Assembly (NCBI RefSeq): GCF_001612725.1
Contig: NZ_BDAZ01000046.1
Span: forward strand, 1-64,000
Length of the DNA stretch: 64,000 bases
Direction: 5' to 3'
Origin: Nocardia anaemiae NBRC 100462
GTDB taxonomy: Bacteria; Actinomycetota; Actinomycetes; Mycobacteriales; Mycobacteriaceae
Each line of letters starts with the position of its first letter. Within the stretch, counting starts at the first letter, position 1. The notes below the pieces were generated by a model. That model saw only the letters and a program-made list of their open reading frames with translations, ran no database searches and was not told the DNA's origin. Of this stretch, positions 33,527 to 43,692 are shown in pieces. Both the position numbers and the translations under genes were made by a program.

Positions 33527-34054
33527 GTGCACCATCGCCGGATGAGAGTGCGGCAGTTGGGCGGGGACGAGTGGACGGTCGCCCGAGAGATCCGGCTCGA
33601 CGCGCTGGCGGGATCGCCACCGGGAACATTCGCCTCGACGTTCGAGGTGGCGGCGCGGTGGGATGAACCGCGGTGGCGGCAGTGGATGGGTACGCGGCTG
33701 CTGTTCGTCGCCGAGCGCGATGGCGGGGTCGTCGGCTCGGCGGGCATCGTCACAAAATCCGATGACAGTCCGCCGATCGTGGTGTCGGTCTGGGTGAATC
33801 TGCGCGCACGCGGCACCGGGGCATCGGATCTCCTGCTGGCCGCCACCTTGGACTGGGCCAGGACATATGGTCACAGCGAACTTCGGCTCTGGGTTGTCGA
33901 GGGCAACATGCCCGCCGAGGCGCTGTATCTGCGAACAGGTTTCGTCTTCACCGGCCGCCGACAGCGCTGTGGCGAGGATGATCCGCGGCTGGAGAAGGAG
34001 ATGTTCATCGCGGTGCCGTCGGCTCGGCCTCTCGACGAACGCCAGCCGTCATGA
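33527..34054 (+). CDS. GNAT family N-acetyltransferase
   Basis: A 175-aa protein. LLFVAERDGGVVGSAGIV, VVSVWVNLRARGTGASDLLLAA (acetyl-CoA loop R-x-x-G-x-G/A) and ELRLWVVEGNMPAEALYLRTGFVFTGRR fit the GNAT fold. It acetylates an amine of a small molecule or protein. The GTG at 33527 has GAGG upstream; the ATG at 33542 (MRVRQLGGD) is equally possible and matches family starts better. Confidence 0.86.
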   Translation: MHHRRMRVRQLGGDEWTVAREIRLDALAGSPPGTFASTFEVAARWDEPRWRQWMGTRLLFVAERDGGVVGSAGIVTKSDDSPPIVVSVWVNLRARGTGASDLLLAATLDWARTYGHSELRLWVVEGNMPAEALYLRTGFVFTGRRQRCGEDDPRLEKEMFIAVPSARPLDERQPS

Positions 34055-34090
34055 GATCCGCACTTGCCACACCGCACCGAAGTCCGGTCT

Positions 34091-34492
34091 TCACAACCCG
34101 GCCCGCCGCACCCCGCTGACCTCCAGCGCCGCGAACACCGCAACCCAGAGCGCGCCGATCAGCAGGAACGCGACGCCGAGCCCGGTCAAGTCGAGCAGAC
34201 CCGAGAACGCCAACAGCACTAAAGCCAGCGCCGAGACCACATTGACCCCGATGGCGGCGACCGCATGGCTCGGCACGAGTTCCGGGTACCCGGCGATGAG
34301 CAGTAGCGCTAGTCCGCCGCCGATCATCGCGACGCCGAAGGGAATGGACCAGGTGGTCGGCAGTCCCAACGGTCCGCTCAACGATGCCGCCCCGGCCAGC
34401 ATGATGACACCGAATACCCCGGTACCCCAGCCGTCCAGGCGCAACACGGCGCGCAGAAAACCGGAGTCGGTGCGCGCGTCAAGTGTGCTCAT
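34091..34492 (-). CDS. Four-helix integral membrane protein
   Basis: A 133-aa protein with four hydrophobic segments covering most of the length and no charged catalytic signature. The ATG at 34492 follows GAGAGGAAGAGC. It is divergent from an MmyB-type regulator 113 bp away, with direct repeats between them, so it is probably that regulator's target. The frame upstream to 34642 is accidental. Confidence 0.72.
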   Translation of the reverse strand: MSTLDARTDSGFLRAVLRLDGWGTGVFGVIMLAGAASLSGPLGLPTTWSIPFGVAMIGGGLALLLIAGYPELVPSHAVAAIGVNVVSALALVLLAFSGLLDLTGLGVAFLLIGALWVAVFAALEVSGVRRAGL

Positions 34493-34535
34493 GCTCTTCC
34501 TCTCATCGATCGGCTCACGACACCGACCATGCCGA

Positions 34536-34569
34536 TCTGAGGTCAAGCTCTCAATAACCTCTGAGGTCA
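34536..34569. promoter_or_regulatory. Two direct repeats TCTGAGGTCA in the divergent region
   Basis: Identical 10-mers at 34536-34545 and 34560-34569, 24 bp apart, lie between the membrane protein gene and the MmyB-type regulator gene. Position and exact repetition suggest an operator for that regulator. Confidence 0.55.
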
Positions 34570-34605
34570 TGGCCGAGCGGACACGGCGCTGATTAACCTG
34601 CCCAG

Positions 34606-35463
34606 GTGGCGGTAAATCGGACACAATCGCGGGTCGGCGCACTGCTGCGCGACTGGCGGCAGCGGCGCAGACTCAGCCAACTCGATCTGGCGCTGGCCGC
34701 GAACAGCTCCTCCCGCCACATCTCCTATATGGAGACCGGCCGGGCCAAACCCAGCCGTGCCATGATCCTGCGGCTCTGCGAGGCGCTGGAGGTGCCGCTG
34801 CGCGAGCGCAACACCCTGCTGCTGGCCGCCGACTACGCACCCGCCTACCGGGAGAGCGGTCTCGACGACGCGAGCCTGGCCTCGGTCCGTTCCGCACTCG
34901 ACATCATGCTGACCGCGCACGAGCCCTATCCGGCGGTCGTGGTGGACCGACTGTGGAATGTGGTCACCGGCAATAACGCCATGGGTCTGTTCATGGCCGA
35001 TATCCCCGAAGCGCTGATGCTGCCGCAACCGAATGTCTACCGGCTGGTGCTGCACCCCGACGGCCTCGCCGCCCGCCTCGCCAACCTGACCCAGGTGCGA
35101 GAGTTGTTCTTGGAGCGGCTGTCTCGCCAGGTGAACGCCAGCGGCGACACGGAGCTCCGGACACTCTACGACGAAGTCGCCGCATATCCCCCACCGCCGG
35201 ATTTCACCGATATGCCCGATGACGATGCGGCACAACCCAATCCGTTCGAGGTCCCGCTGCGCATCCGAACTCCGTTCGGCGAACTTCGCATGTTCAGCAC
35301 CATGGCCACCTTCGGCGCACCCGCGGATGTCACGCTGTCCGAACTCGCGATCGAATTGTTCTATCCACTCGATGAATTCACCACCGCGGCACTGCGCGGA
35401 CTCGCGGCAACTCAGATGAGTCGGAATCCGCTACCGACCCCGCCGGTGGCGTCCACGGCCTGA
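34606..35463 (+). CDS. Helix-turn-helix regulator with MmyB-like ligand-binding domain
   Basis: A 285-aa protein. An XRE-type HTH lies at residues about 10-65 (RVGALLRDWRQRRRLSQLDLALAANSSSRHISYMETGRAKPS), followed by the MmyB-like PAS/ligand domain with LDIMLTAHEPYPAVVVDRLWNVV and FSTMATFGAPADVTLSELAIELFYPLD. The family binds fatty acid-like ligands in characterised relatives. Likely regulates itself and the divergent membrane protein. The 3' end overlaps the convergent protease gene by 52 bp. Confidence 0.87.
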   Translation: MAVNRTQSRVGALLRDWRQRRRLSQLDLALAANSSSRHISYMETGRAKPSRAMILRLCEALEVPLRERNTLLLAADYAPAYRESGLDDASLASVRSALDIMLTAHEPYPAVVVDRLWNVVTGNNAMGLFMADIPEALMLPQPNVYRLVLHPDGLAARLANLTQVRELFLERLSRQVNASGDTELRTLYDEVAAYPPPPDFTDMPDDDAAQPNPFEVPLRIRTPFGELRMFSTMATFGAPADVTLSELAIELFYPLDEFTTAALRGLAATQMSRNPLPTPPVASTA

Positions 35464-36101
35464 AGTATCTGATCGATGGGCGCGAAGAATGCCGGTGAGT
35501 GAATGGGTATCGCCGGGAAGATACACGGAATATTGAATCCGACGCCGTTGATTCCGGTCAGCCGCCCCTGATTCATGCCGACCAGTCGATCACCGACGGT
35601 GACCGGACCACCGGAATCGCCTGGCTTGGAACAGGACTGGTTGATGGTGGTGCCCTCCAGCGAACCCCAGACCACACCGCAGTCGAATCGGCTGCTGCGC
35701 CCGCTCGTGCACACCGGTTCGCCGGGCGCGGGCGCCGTACCGAATCCGGCGATGGTGGTCGGGCCGACATCGCGCACGGGCGTGACCTTGGCCGAATCGA
35801 ATTGCAGCACCGCGAAATCGAGGCCTTCGCCGTCATCGGAGTAGGCGACCGTGCCGATCACACCGGCACCGAGGAAGCGCTCGGCACCGAATCGCGCGCC
35901 GGTCGGGGCGCAGTGCCCCGCGGTCAGTCCGACCAGTCGTCCGGCGCTGTCATAGCCGATCGCGGTCAGCGAGCACGCGGCGTTGTTATCGAAGACCAGG
36001 CCCGAACTGCCGCCGACCACGGCATTTTCGGCCGCCTGCGCGGTTCCGGCCCCAACGAGTCCCACAGCGGCCGAGCACAACGCGATCATTCCCAACTTCA
36101 C
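35412..36101 (-). CDS. Secreted trypsin-like serine protease (S1 family)
   Basis: A 229-aa protein. Signal peptide with cleavage after GTAQA near residue 24. The mature chain carries the triad regions LTAGHC (His), GLDFAVLQ (Asp) and SKPGDSGGPV (Ser), and paired cysteines (CSLTAIG/GHC, CTSG/FDCG). The start is GTG at 36101 after AAGGAGAG. It has S. griseus protease-like features without a propeptide. Confidence 0.87.
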   Translation of the reverse strand: MKLGMIALCSAAVGLVGAGTAQAAENAVVGGSSGLVFDNNAACSLTAIGYDSAGRLVGLTAGHCAPTGARFGAERFLGAGVIGTVAYSDDGEGLDFAVLQFDSAKVTPVRDVGPTTIAGFGTAPAPGEPVCTSGRSSRFDCGVVWGSLEGTTINQSCSKPGDSGGPVTVGDRLVGMNQGRLTGINGVGFNIPCIFPAIPIHSPAFFAPIDQILQAVDATGGVGSGFRLI

Positions 36102-36220
36102 GGCACTACTCTCCTTCTCGAAAAGCGCTGGCCGACATCGGAATCGACACAGGCGCCGGCCAATCGCCCACACACGACGGAGAGCCGCCCCCGACAGCTG
36201 CGGCCACTCCGGAACTCTAG

Positions 36221-36231
36221 TTCACGGTTCG
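36221..36231 (+). repeat. 11-bp repeat copy flanking the NRPS locus (left)
   Basis: TTCACGGTTCG, identical to positions 46436-46446. The two copies lie just outside the two-gene biosynthetic locus, in the same orientation. It also lies 120 bp upstream of the protease start, so it could be a shared regulator site. Chance cannot be excluded. Confidence 0.35.
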
Positions 36232-36261
36232 TGGTAACCGCTCCCGTCGGGGGCAAACCGA

Positions 36262-39200
36262 TCAGGCGTCGAGCATTTCGGCGCCGAGCTCCCGGTCCGG
36301 ATCCGGATCGGCCGCCGCGAGCGCCGAGTCCAATTGCACCGCTACCTCGCGAACGTGCGGTTCGGTCATCATGTGCAGGTGGTCACCGGGCACCGGGACC
36401 AATGTGAAGCGCCGGGCCGCGTACTGCCGCCACCCGTTGTCCGCGCTGTCGAACATGCTGCCGACGGCCTGGTGCGCGAGATCCACACCCGGCGGGAGGC
36501 CCTCCTGGGCGCGCAGCAGGGTGAAATCGCGGTCATACGGTTCGAGCTGGTAGTCGAGCAACGCCGTGTAGTTGGCGTAGAACACCTCGTAGAGCCGCCG
36601 GATCGCCTGCGGTGAACTGTCGGCGGGCAGGATGCCGGATCGGATCGACTCGGCGAGCATCGCGTCGAAGAGCTCCTCGGATCGGTGCACGTCGGGCTCG
36701 AAATCGACGAGCGCGGCCTTGTTTCCGCGGGCGTACCACAGCAATTCGAGGAAAAACCAGCGAATGAGCTGCTCCTCGGCGATGGGTTCGCGGGCCTGCA
36801 GACGCAATGCCATGGTGTCCAGCAGCGTCACACTGGCCACCTCCCGCTCGGGCAGTTGCCGCGCCATCTCGAGCGCGACATTGCCCCCGAAGGACCACCC
36901 GGCCAGGTGGTAGGGACCCTCCGGATACACGCGACGCACCGCCGCCAGATACGACTCGGCCATCCCGACGATCGTCTTCTCCGGCGTACTGCCCGCATCC
37001 GCACCGGCGGCCTGCAGCCCGTAGATGGCGCGATCGGGATCGAGATAGCGGGCAAGCGCCAAGTAGCACAGCACATTTCCGCCGATCGGATGTACAAGGA
37101 ACAGCGGCGGCTTATGCCCGCCGACGGTGATCGGCACCAATGGATCGAAGGTGCGCCGGGTATTTCCGGACCGGATCAGCGCCGCGAGCTGGGCAGCCGT
37201 CGGCGCGCCGATGAACGAATCCAAGGGCACTTCGGTGCCGAAGCGCCGGGACAACCCCATCACCACGCGCATAGCGCCGATGGAGGTGCCGCCCGCGGCG
37301 AAGAAGTCGTCGTCGAGACCGATCGAGCGCAGTCCGGCGTATTCGGCGAGCAGTTCGACCGCGGAATGCTCGAAATCGTCGGCCGGTTCACGTTGTGCGC
37401 CAATCGATTCCGGTGCCGACTCGACGATCGAGCGAAGTGCGCCGTCGTCGCGCTTGCCGCTGGGTGTGCGGGGCAGTTCGTCGAGGAAGACAAATCGGGA
37501 CGGCACCATGTGCGTGGGCAGTACGCCGCGTAGATCGTGGCGCAGCGCGGTCAGATCGGTCTGCTCGGCATCGCCGACCAGGAAGGCGATCAGCGCACCA
37601 TCGATACCGCCGAATCCGCGTGCCACCACGGCCGCCTCGGTGATGGTCGGATACTTCTCGACCAGGCCGAGGATGCACAGCTCCACCTCGGCGGGCTCGA
37701 CCCGGAAGCCGCGGATCTTGACCTGACTGTCACTGCGGCCGAGGCATACCAGATCGCCGGAGGCCAGCCGCACGCCGAGATCACCCGTGCGGTAAAGAAT
37801 TCCGCCGCCGTGCGCAGCCACGAAGCGCTGTGCGGTCAGCGCCGCCCGGTCCTGGTAGCCGCGAGCGAGGGAACGGCCGCCGAGGTAGATCTCACCGATC
37901 ACACCGTCGGCCACCGGACGCAGAGCGCTGTCGAGCAATTCGACGGTATCGCCGTCGACCGGGCGGCCGATGGGCGGCAGAGCCGGGTAGTCGTCGGGTG
38001 CGCCCGCGAGGGTGAATACGGTCGCGACGTGCGATTCCGTTGGGCCGTACTGATTTTCCAGCAAGAGCCCCGGCACCACTTTGCACAGTGTGCGGATCTC
38101 GTCGGTGATGCGCAATTGCTCACCGGAGGACGCGAGAACTTTGAGGTCGACCGGGAACTTCCGCCGCGCGACCACGGCCTCCGCGAAGGCCTGCAGTGCG
38201 ACATAGGGCAGGAACAGTCGCTCTATGCCTTCTGCGATAACGATATTCAGCAGATCATCGACATTCGAGCGCAAATCCGCCGAACTCACCCGCAGCGTGG
38301 CACCCGCGGCCAGGGTCGTGAAGATCTCCTGGAACGACACATCGAAGCTCAATGGCGCCAACTGCAATGTACTGGCCAGGTTCATACCCGATGGGCTGCG
38401 GTTCTGCCAGTCCACCAGCGTGCTCAGGCCGCGGTGTGGCATGGCAACGCCCTTCGGCTCGCCGGTGGAGCCGGAGGTGAACAGCACATAGGCCAGCGCG
38501 TCGGGCGAAATGTAGTCCGGGACAGCGAAATCCACGTCACTGTCAGCGGTCGGATCGAATACCTCCGCCGTATCCAGCACCAGTCGAACATTGTCGACGA
38601 TCTCGGCATAGGCGGCGTCGGCGATCACCCGGTGCGGGCGGGCGCGGTCGATCATGAGATTCAGCCGGGCCCGCGGATAGCTGACATCGAGCGGCACGCA
38701 GGCCGCACCCATTCGCATGAGCGCCAGCACCAGCAGCACCAATTCCGGGCGACGGCTCATCAGGATGCCGATCCGGTCGCCGGATCCGATCCCCAAACCA
38801 TGAAGCCACCAGGCGAGTCGTTCGCTGCGCTCGATCAGTTCGTCGTAGGTGATGCTGGATTCGTCGCCCTGGACAGCGATGGTGTGTGGATTGAGCGCGG
38901 CCGCGTCGGCGACCAGTGTGCCGACATCGCGCGCGGTCGCCGGACCGGTGCCGCGATCGATCGCCGCCTCCGGATCCGCGACGATCGCCGCCAATATGCG
39001 CAGCTGCGTCACCGCGACGGTCTCGCATTGATCCTTGGTCAGTGTGTGATCGCCGTTGACCCGCAACCACATTCGGCCGTCGCGTGGATCATGGGCCACG
39101 GTGACCAAGAGCTGGAAGTTGGTGTCCTCGCGAACGTCGAAGTCGCGCAGGGTGACTCGGTCCGCACCGAGGATCGGCGCGAACAGGTGGTAGTTGATGA

Positions 39201-42200
39201 AGTTGAATGCCGTCTCGAAGGTGGGCCCACCATCGGCCAGGATCGACCGCAGTGGATAGCGCCGATTCGGGTAGGCGTCGCGATCCCGGCGCGCTATCTG
39301 CTCGACGGCCGCGCGCCAGGTGGTGGCGGTGTCGTCCAGCCGTATCGGCAGCGTGTTCAGGAACAGACCCGCGATATTTTCGGCCCCCGCCCGATCCGGT
39401 CGGCCGTGGCTGACCACGCCGGTGGTGATATCGGCGCGGCCGGTCACCGTGCGCAGCGTCAGGCAGTGCGCCGCCAGGTAGACCGCCTTCTCGGGGACCT
39501 GGTGTCGGGCGGCGAATGCGGTGACCCGATCGGCCAGCCGACGCGGCACCGCGGCGGCGGCCCGCGGTTCCTCCGCACCCGCACCCTCGTGGACGCCGAG
39601 GGCGGTCAGCGCGGTCGGGTCGGCTCCGGCCAACGCCTCGCGCCAGTACTCGCGGGCCGAATCATCGTGCATTGCGGCGATTTCGGACTGGGCGTACTCG
39701 GCGAGGACGGTGGCCGCCCGCGGCGTGTCATCGACACCGGTTTCGATGACTCCCAGCTTGTTCAGGTAGTCGACCAGCAGTTCGAGCACCGAGGTCGCGA
39801 CACTCCATCCGTCGAGGATCGCGTGGTGGAAGCTGAACACCAGATCGACAGTCTGCAGGGCGCTTTCGGACGGCCGCAGGAATACCCGGACGGCATGTAG
39901 CGGGGCGCGTGCGAGATCGTACCGGGCGCGCCTGCGCTCCCGCGTGTAGTCCTCGACCTCCTGATCGGCCAGCACCGGATCGAGATCGGAGACATCGACG
40001 ACCTCCAGCTCGCACTCGATCGCCCGGTGCACCACCTGCAGCGGGACCGAATACCTGCTCAGCTCGAACGAGGACCGCAGTGCGGGCTGTCGGCGAACCA
40101 GCCGCTCGAAGGCGGCGTGGAATTGGGCGGAGTCCCAGGGCATTTCGAACCGATAGCGGAATACGTCCTTGTAGGTCACCGAATCGGCGCGCTCGATGCT
40201 GTGGAACAGCATGCCGAGCTGCAGTGCGGTGGCCGGGAAGGCATCCTCGGCCTGATGCAGTGCGGCGCGGTCGATCAGCGGGACCGTAGCCAGTGGATCG
40301 GCGATGCGAATCCGGTTGCGGTCCGGGCCATCCGAGACGATGCGAGCCAATTCGGCAATGGTCGGATGCGCATAGAAGGCATCCACGTCGAAGAACAGTC
40401 CGGCGCGTTCGGCGGCGGTGCGCACAGATAGCGCGAGTATGGAATCGCCGCCGTGGGTAAAGAAGTTGTCGTGTACACCGATGGAGTCGATACCGAGCAC
40501 GGTCCGCCAGACCTGTGCCAGTTCGGCCTCGACCGGCGTCCGCGCCGCAGGCGCGGCCATCGAACCCAGCCGCGGTTCGACCGGCACGCCGACGACATCC
40601 GCATGCTCCGAAACAGCCGCCGCCCGTGCCAGTGCCTTGCGATCGGTCTTGCCGTTGGGAGTCAACGGAATACGATCGACGCGCAGCATGCGGGTCGGAA
40701 GCATGTAGCGCGGCAGGCGAATCGCGATCTGTTCGGCGATCTCGTCACCGGTCACGTCATCGCCGACGAAATATCCGACCAGATGCGGTCCCTGCGTCTC
40801 GGATTGCTCGTCGACAACGACCGCCGCGCGCACACCCGCGCAACCGAGGATCGCGTTCTGCACCTCGCCGAGGGTGATCCGGTTGCCGCGGATCTTGACC
40901 TGATCATCGAAGCGGCCCAGGTATTCCAGGGTGCCGTCGGCCAGCCAGCGCGCCAGGTCGCCGGTGCGGTAGCGACGACGGCCCGGCACGGTCAGATCGT
41001 CGACGAACGCGGCCGCGGTCAGCTCCGGTCGGCCGCGGTAGCCGCGGGCGAGGCCGACTCCGGCGATATTGAGTTCACCGGGTACACCGATGGGCATGCG
41101 GCGTCCGGATTCATCGAGCACCAGCAGATCGATATTGTCGATCGGACGGCCGATGGGCACCAGATCGATCGAATCTTCGTGCGGGCAGTCGAAATACGAG
41201 ACATCGACGGTGGCCTCGGTCGGACCGTAGAGGTTCACCAACTGCGGCGCTCGCCGCGCGACCGCGGCGAAGGCAGCGTGGAAGCGCCGGACCAGTACGG
41301 GCGGCAGCGCCTCACCGCTGCAGAACACCCGACGCAGGGCGGCAATGCGCGGCACGATTGTGCGATCGGCCTCCAGTTCGTCCACGAAGGCCGCCAGCAT
41401 GGACGGCACGAAGTGGATGACGGTCACCGCATGCGCCTCGACGGCCTCGACAATGCGGCGCGGATCGCGCTCACCGCCGACCTCGAGCAGCGCCACCTTG
41501 GCTCCGGTGATCGCCCACCAGAACAGCTCCCACACCGAAACATCGAAGGTGACGGGCGTCTTCTGCAGGATGACATCATCGGCGAGCAGCGGGTAGCGGC
41601 GCTGCATCCAGGTCAGCCGGTTGACTACCGAACGATGCTCGACCATCACGCCCTTGGGCACGCCGGTCGAGCCCGACGTGTAGATGAGATAGCTCAAATC
41701 GTGTGGGTGCGAGACATTTTCGACGGCGCCGGGCACGGTGTCGGCAACCTCGATACGGGTGACGCCGAGGTCCTGGTAGACGCGCGCATGTTCACTTCCG
41801 GCGACCACGAACCGCGCTTCGCAGTCCGCGAGAACCGTATCGATGCGCGCCGCCGGATAATCCGGATCGAGTGGCACGTAGGCGCATCCGGCACGCAGGA
41901 TGCCGAGCACCGCGATGAGCATGTCGGTCGAACGCGGCAGAACCACCGGAACGCACTCGTTGCCGGTGACGCCGAGCCCGTGCAGACGCGCCGCGAATCC
42001 GTCCACCAGAGCGGACAATCGGGCGTAGCTCAGTTCGGCCGAGTCGGCGGACACCACCGCCACCCGGTCCGGATGATCGGCGGCCGTTTCGGTGAAGAGC
42101 CGATCAATGGTGGTGTACGGGAATTCGATGCGCGGCCCCGCCTCGAAAGCCGTCACTTCGGCACTGGCCCGCTCCGAGAGCAGCGGCAGCGCACCCACCG

Positions 42201-43518
42201 GGGTCTGCGGCTGGTCCAGCGATGCGGTCAGCATTTCGCCGACGCTGCGCAGTGCCGATTCGATCGGAAAGCTCGCGTCGAAAATGTCTGTGTCGTAGAA
42301 CAACTGGAGACTGATCGAGCCGTCTCGACCGTTTTCCGCAGTGACAATGGTGAGTGCGTTGGTCACCGAACCCGGATTGTGCACCGTCCATTTCGAAAGC
42401 AGTTCGTGGACGTAATCGGCATCGGGCAGCTTGGTGTGGGAGAAAGCGACGTCGTAGAGCGGCGGCGCGGCCGGGTCCGGATTCAGTGCGCGGGTCAGCT
42501 CGCCGTACGGGAAGCGCTGATGCTTCTTGAGCTTTCTGATCTGCTGGGTCACCTGCTCCGCGATCTGCCTGAGCGGCACGTCGCGATCGACGCGGACCGG
42601 CAGCGGGACGACATTGGCGCGATGGCCCTGGGTGCGATAGGTCTGCGCGGAGTGCCGGTTCAGCATCGGGACACCGATCACCACCTCATCGGTGCGGTGG
42701 ATCGTCGCGAGATAGGTTGCCACCGCGGCGGTCAGATACGCGAAGACGGTCACACCGGTGGCACGGACACGATCGAGGTACTCCCCCGAGATCATCGTGT
42801 TGTAGTGGCCGCGGGCGATTCTCGGCGAGCTGGTCCGGTTGGGGAACAGGGCGGGCTCGACACCGTCGAGCGCGGCGAGCAGACCGGCTCGATCGGCCGT
42901 GTACTGGTCGGAGGCCCGGTACGCCTCGTCGTCCTCGACGATCCGCCGATAGGTGGCCACGGAACGATCGGTGTGCTCGTCGGCGGGCTCGGGTACCGCA
43001 AGCCGTTCGAGCGGAACGTCTTTCATCTTGTAGCTGGTATCGAGCGTGGCGATGACCGGATTCATGCCGTAGCCGTCGGCCAGCGCGTGATGGAACGAGA
43101 TGAACAGGAAGAACCGGTCCGGCCGATCCACCACCGCGGCCAGCCGCGCGGGCCGATCCGGACGCTCGGGCGCGCCGACCTCACGCCACAGCCATTCCTG
43201 GGTGGCGGCCTCCGGATCAGGTGCGCCGGTCAGGTCGATGACCTCGACCGGTGGAATCTCATTCGAAATCCATTGGCGGAATTCGCCGTTCTCGAAGCCG
43301 AAGCGCAATCGCAATGCGTCATCGCTCAGCAGCGCTCGCTGCCAGCACGCGCGCAGCCGCTCGATATCCAGCGGCTCATCGATGCGCAGACTGTAGGTCT
43401 GCTGAGCAACGGGTTCCGGCGCCAGCCGGAATGCCAAGCCGAGTACGTCGCGCTGATATGCGCTGACCGGCCATGCCTCGATGGGTCTTTCGGGATTTGC
43501 GCTGGTTTCCGACGTCAC
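36262..43518 (-). CDS. Dimodular NRPS (C-A-T-C-A-T-TE)
   Basis: A 2418-aa protein. C1 (to about 440) has SFHHALADG and resembles the EntF-type starter C. A1 (about 460-980) has the code positions D-V-W-H-F-S-L-V-D-K, the EntF/serine code. T1 Ser lies in THGGDSIL (about 1024). C2 (about 1080-1500) has SFHHAILDG. A2 (about 1560-2020) reads D-V-Q-L-A-S-Q-V-A-K, near proline-type codes but lacking the H322 of GrsB, so its amino acid is uncertain. T2 Ser is in AAGGTSIG (about 2078). TE has GWSFGG (about 2208) and GDHLHMM. GTG start at 43518 after AGGAG; no docking domains or epimerase. Confidence 0.93.
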   Translation of the reverse strand: MTSETSANPERPIEAWPVSAYQRDVLGLAFRLAPEPVAQQTYSLRIDEPLDIERLRACWQRALLSDDALRLRFGFENGEFRQWISNEIPPVEVIDLTGAPDPEAATQEWLWREVGAPERPDRPARLAAVVDRPDRFFLFISFHHALADGYGMNPVIATLDTSYKMKDVPLERLAVPEPADEHTDRSVATYRRIVEDDEAYRASDQYTADRAGLLAALDGVEPALFPNRTSSPRIARGHYNTMISGEYLDRVRATGVTVFAYLTAAVATYLATIHRTDEVVIGVPMLNRHSAQTYRTQGHRANVVPLPVRVDRDVPLRQIAEQVTQQIRKLKKHQRFPYGELTRALNPDPAAPPLYDVAFSHTKLPDADYVHELLSKWTVHNPGSVTNALTIVTAENGRDGSISLQLFYDTDIFDASFPIESALRSVGEMLTASLDQPQTPVGALPLLSERASAEVTAFEAGPRIEFPYTTIDRLFTETAADHPDRVAVVSADSAELSYARLSALVDGFAARLHGLGVTGNECVPVVLPRSTDMLIAVLGILRAGCAYVPLDPDYPAARIDTVLADCEARFVVAGSEHARVYQDLGVTRIEVADTVPGAVENVSHPHDLSYLIYTSGSTGVPKGVMVEHRSVVNRLTWMQRRYPLLADDVILQKTPVTFDVSVWELFWWAITGAKVALLEVGGERDPRRIVEAVEAHAVTVIHFVPSMLAAFVDELEADRTIVPRIAALRRVFCSGEALPPVLVRRFHAAFAAVARRAPQLVNLYGPTEATVDVSYFDCPHEDSIDLVPIGRPIDNIDLLVLDESGRRMPIGVPGELNIAGVGLARGYRGRPELTAAAFVDDLTVPGRRRYRTGDLARWLADGTLEYLGRFDDQVKIRGNRITLGEVQNAILGCAGVRAAVVVDEQSETQGPHLVGYFVGDDVTGDEIAEQIAIRLPRYMLPTRMLRVDRIPLTPNGKTDRKALARAAAVSEHADVVGVPVEPRLGSMAAPAARTPVEAELAQVWRTVLGIDSIGVHDNFFTHGGDSILALSVRTAAERAGLFFDVDAFYAHPTIAELARIVSDGPDRNRIRIADPLATVPLIDRAALHQAEDAFPATALQLGMLFHSIERADSVTYKDVFRYRFEMPWDSAQFHAAFERLVRRQPALRSSFELSRYSVPLQVVHRAIECELEVVDVSDLDPVLADQEVEDYTRERRRARYDLARAPLHAVRVFLRPSESALQTVDLVFSFHHAILDGWSVATSVLELLVDYLNKLGVIETGVDDTPRAATVLAEYAQSEIAAMHDDSAREYWREALAGADPTALTALGVHEGAGAEEPRAAAAVPRRLADRVTAFAARHQVPEKAVYLAAHCLTLRTVTGRADITTGVVSHGRPDRAGAENIAGLFLNTLPIRLDDTATTWRAAVEQIARRDRDAYPNRRYPLRSILADGGPTFETAFNFINYHLFAPILGADRVTLRDFDVREDTNFQLLVTVAHDPRDGRMWLRVNGDHTLTKDQCETVAVTQLRILAAIVADPEAAIDRGTGPATARDVGTLVADAAALNPHTIAVQGDESSITYDELIERSERLAWWLHGLGIGSGDRIGILMSRRPELVLLVLALMRMGAACVPLDVSYPRARLNLMIDRARPHRVIADAAYAEIVDNVRLVLDTAEVFDPTADSDVDFAVPDYISPDALAYVLFTSGSTGEPKGVAMPHRGLSTLVDWQNRSPSGMNLASTLQLAPLSFDVSFQEIFTTLAAGATLRVSSADLRSNVDDLLNIVIAEGIERLFLPYVALQAFAEAVVARRKFPVDLKVLASSGEQLRITDEIRTLCKVVPGLLLENQYGPTESHVATVFTLAGAPDDYPALPPIGRPVDGDTVELLDSALRPVADGVIGEIYLGGRSLARGYQDRAALTAQRFVAAHGGGILYRTGDLGVRLASGDLVCLGRSDSQVKIRGFRVEPAEVELCILGLVEKYPTITEAAVVARGFGGIDGALIAFLVGDAEQTDLTALRHDLRGVLPTHMVPSRFVFLDELPRTPSGKRDDGALRSIVESAPESIGAQREPADDFEHSAVELLAEYAGLRSIGLDDDFFAAGGTSIGAMRVVMGLSRRFGTEVPLDSFIGAPTAAQLAALIRSGNTRRTFDPLVPITVGGHKPPLFLVHPIGGNVLCYLALARYLDPDRAIYGLQAAGADAGSTPEKTIVGMAESYLAAVRRVYPEGPYHLAGWSFGGNVALEMARQLPEREVASVTLLDTMALRLQAREPIAEEQLIRWFFLELLWYARGNKAALVDFEPDVHRSEELFDAMLAESIRSGILPADSSPQAIRRLYEVFYANYTALLDYQLEPYDRDFTLLRAQEGLPPGVDLAHQAVGSMFDSADNGWRQYAARRFTLVPVPGDHLHMMTEPHVREVAVQLDSALAAADPDPDRELGAEMLDA

Positions 43519-43630
43519 AGTCACTCCTATCGCGACAGTCGCGGCACAGGCCGTGCGCAAACTGTCCAGGACCCACCCCTGATGACGCCGAAACGCAAAG
43601 CTGTTACCACTTGTATCCAGTTTTCAGATA

Positions 43631-43671
43631 GCGCGAATTACCGGCATCGACATCGATGCCGGGATTCGCGC
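43631..43671 (-). terminator. Stem-loop between the monooxygenase-acyltransferase and NRPS genes
   Basis: Left arm GCGCGAATTACCGGCATCGA (43631-43650) and right arm TCGATGCCGGGATTCGCGC (43653-43671) pair with one bulge over about 19 bp. It lies 22-62 bp past the monooxygenase stop and upstream of the NRPS start, so the NRPS probably also has its own promoter. Confidence 0.7.
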
Positions 43672-43692
43672 TCGTTTATGGGTGCGAGCCGG

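Noticed and set aside
37537..39900. A 787-codon plus-strand frame opposite the second NRPS module
   Set aside because: Same reason: repetitive charged composition and no recognisable domain, mirrored by A2/C2 domains on the other strand.
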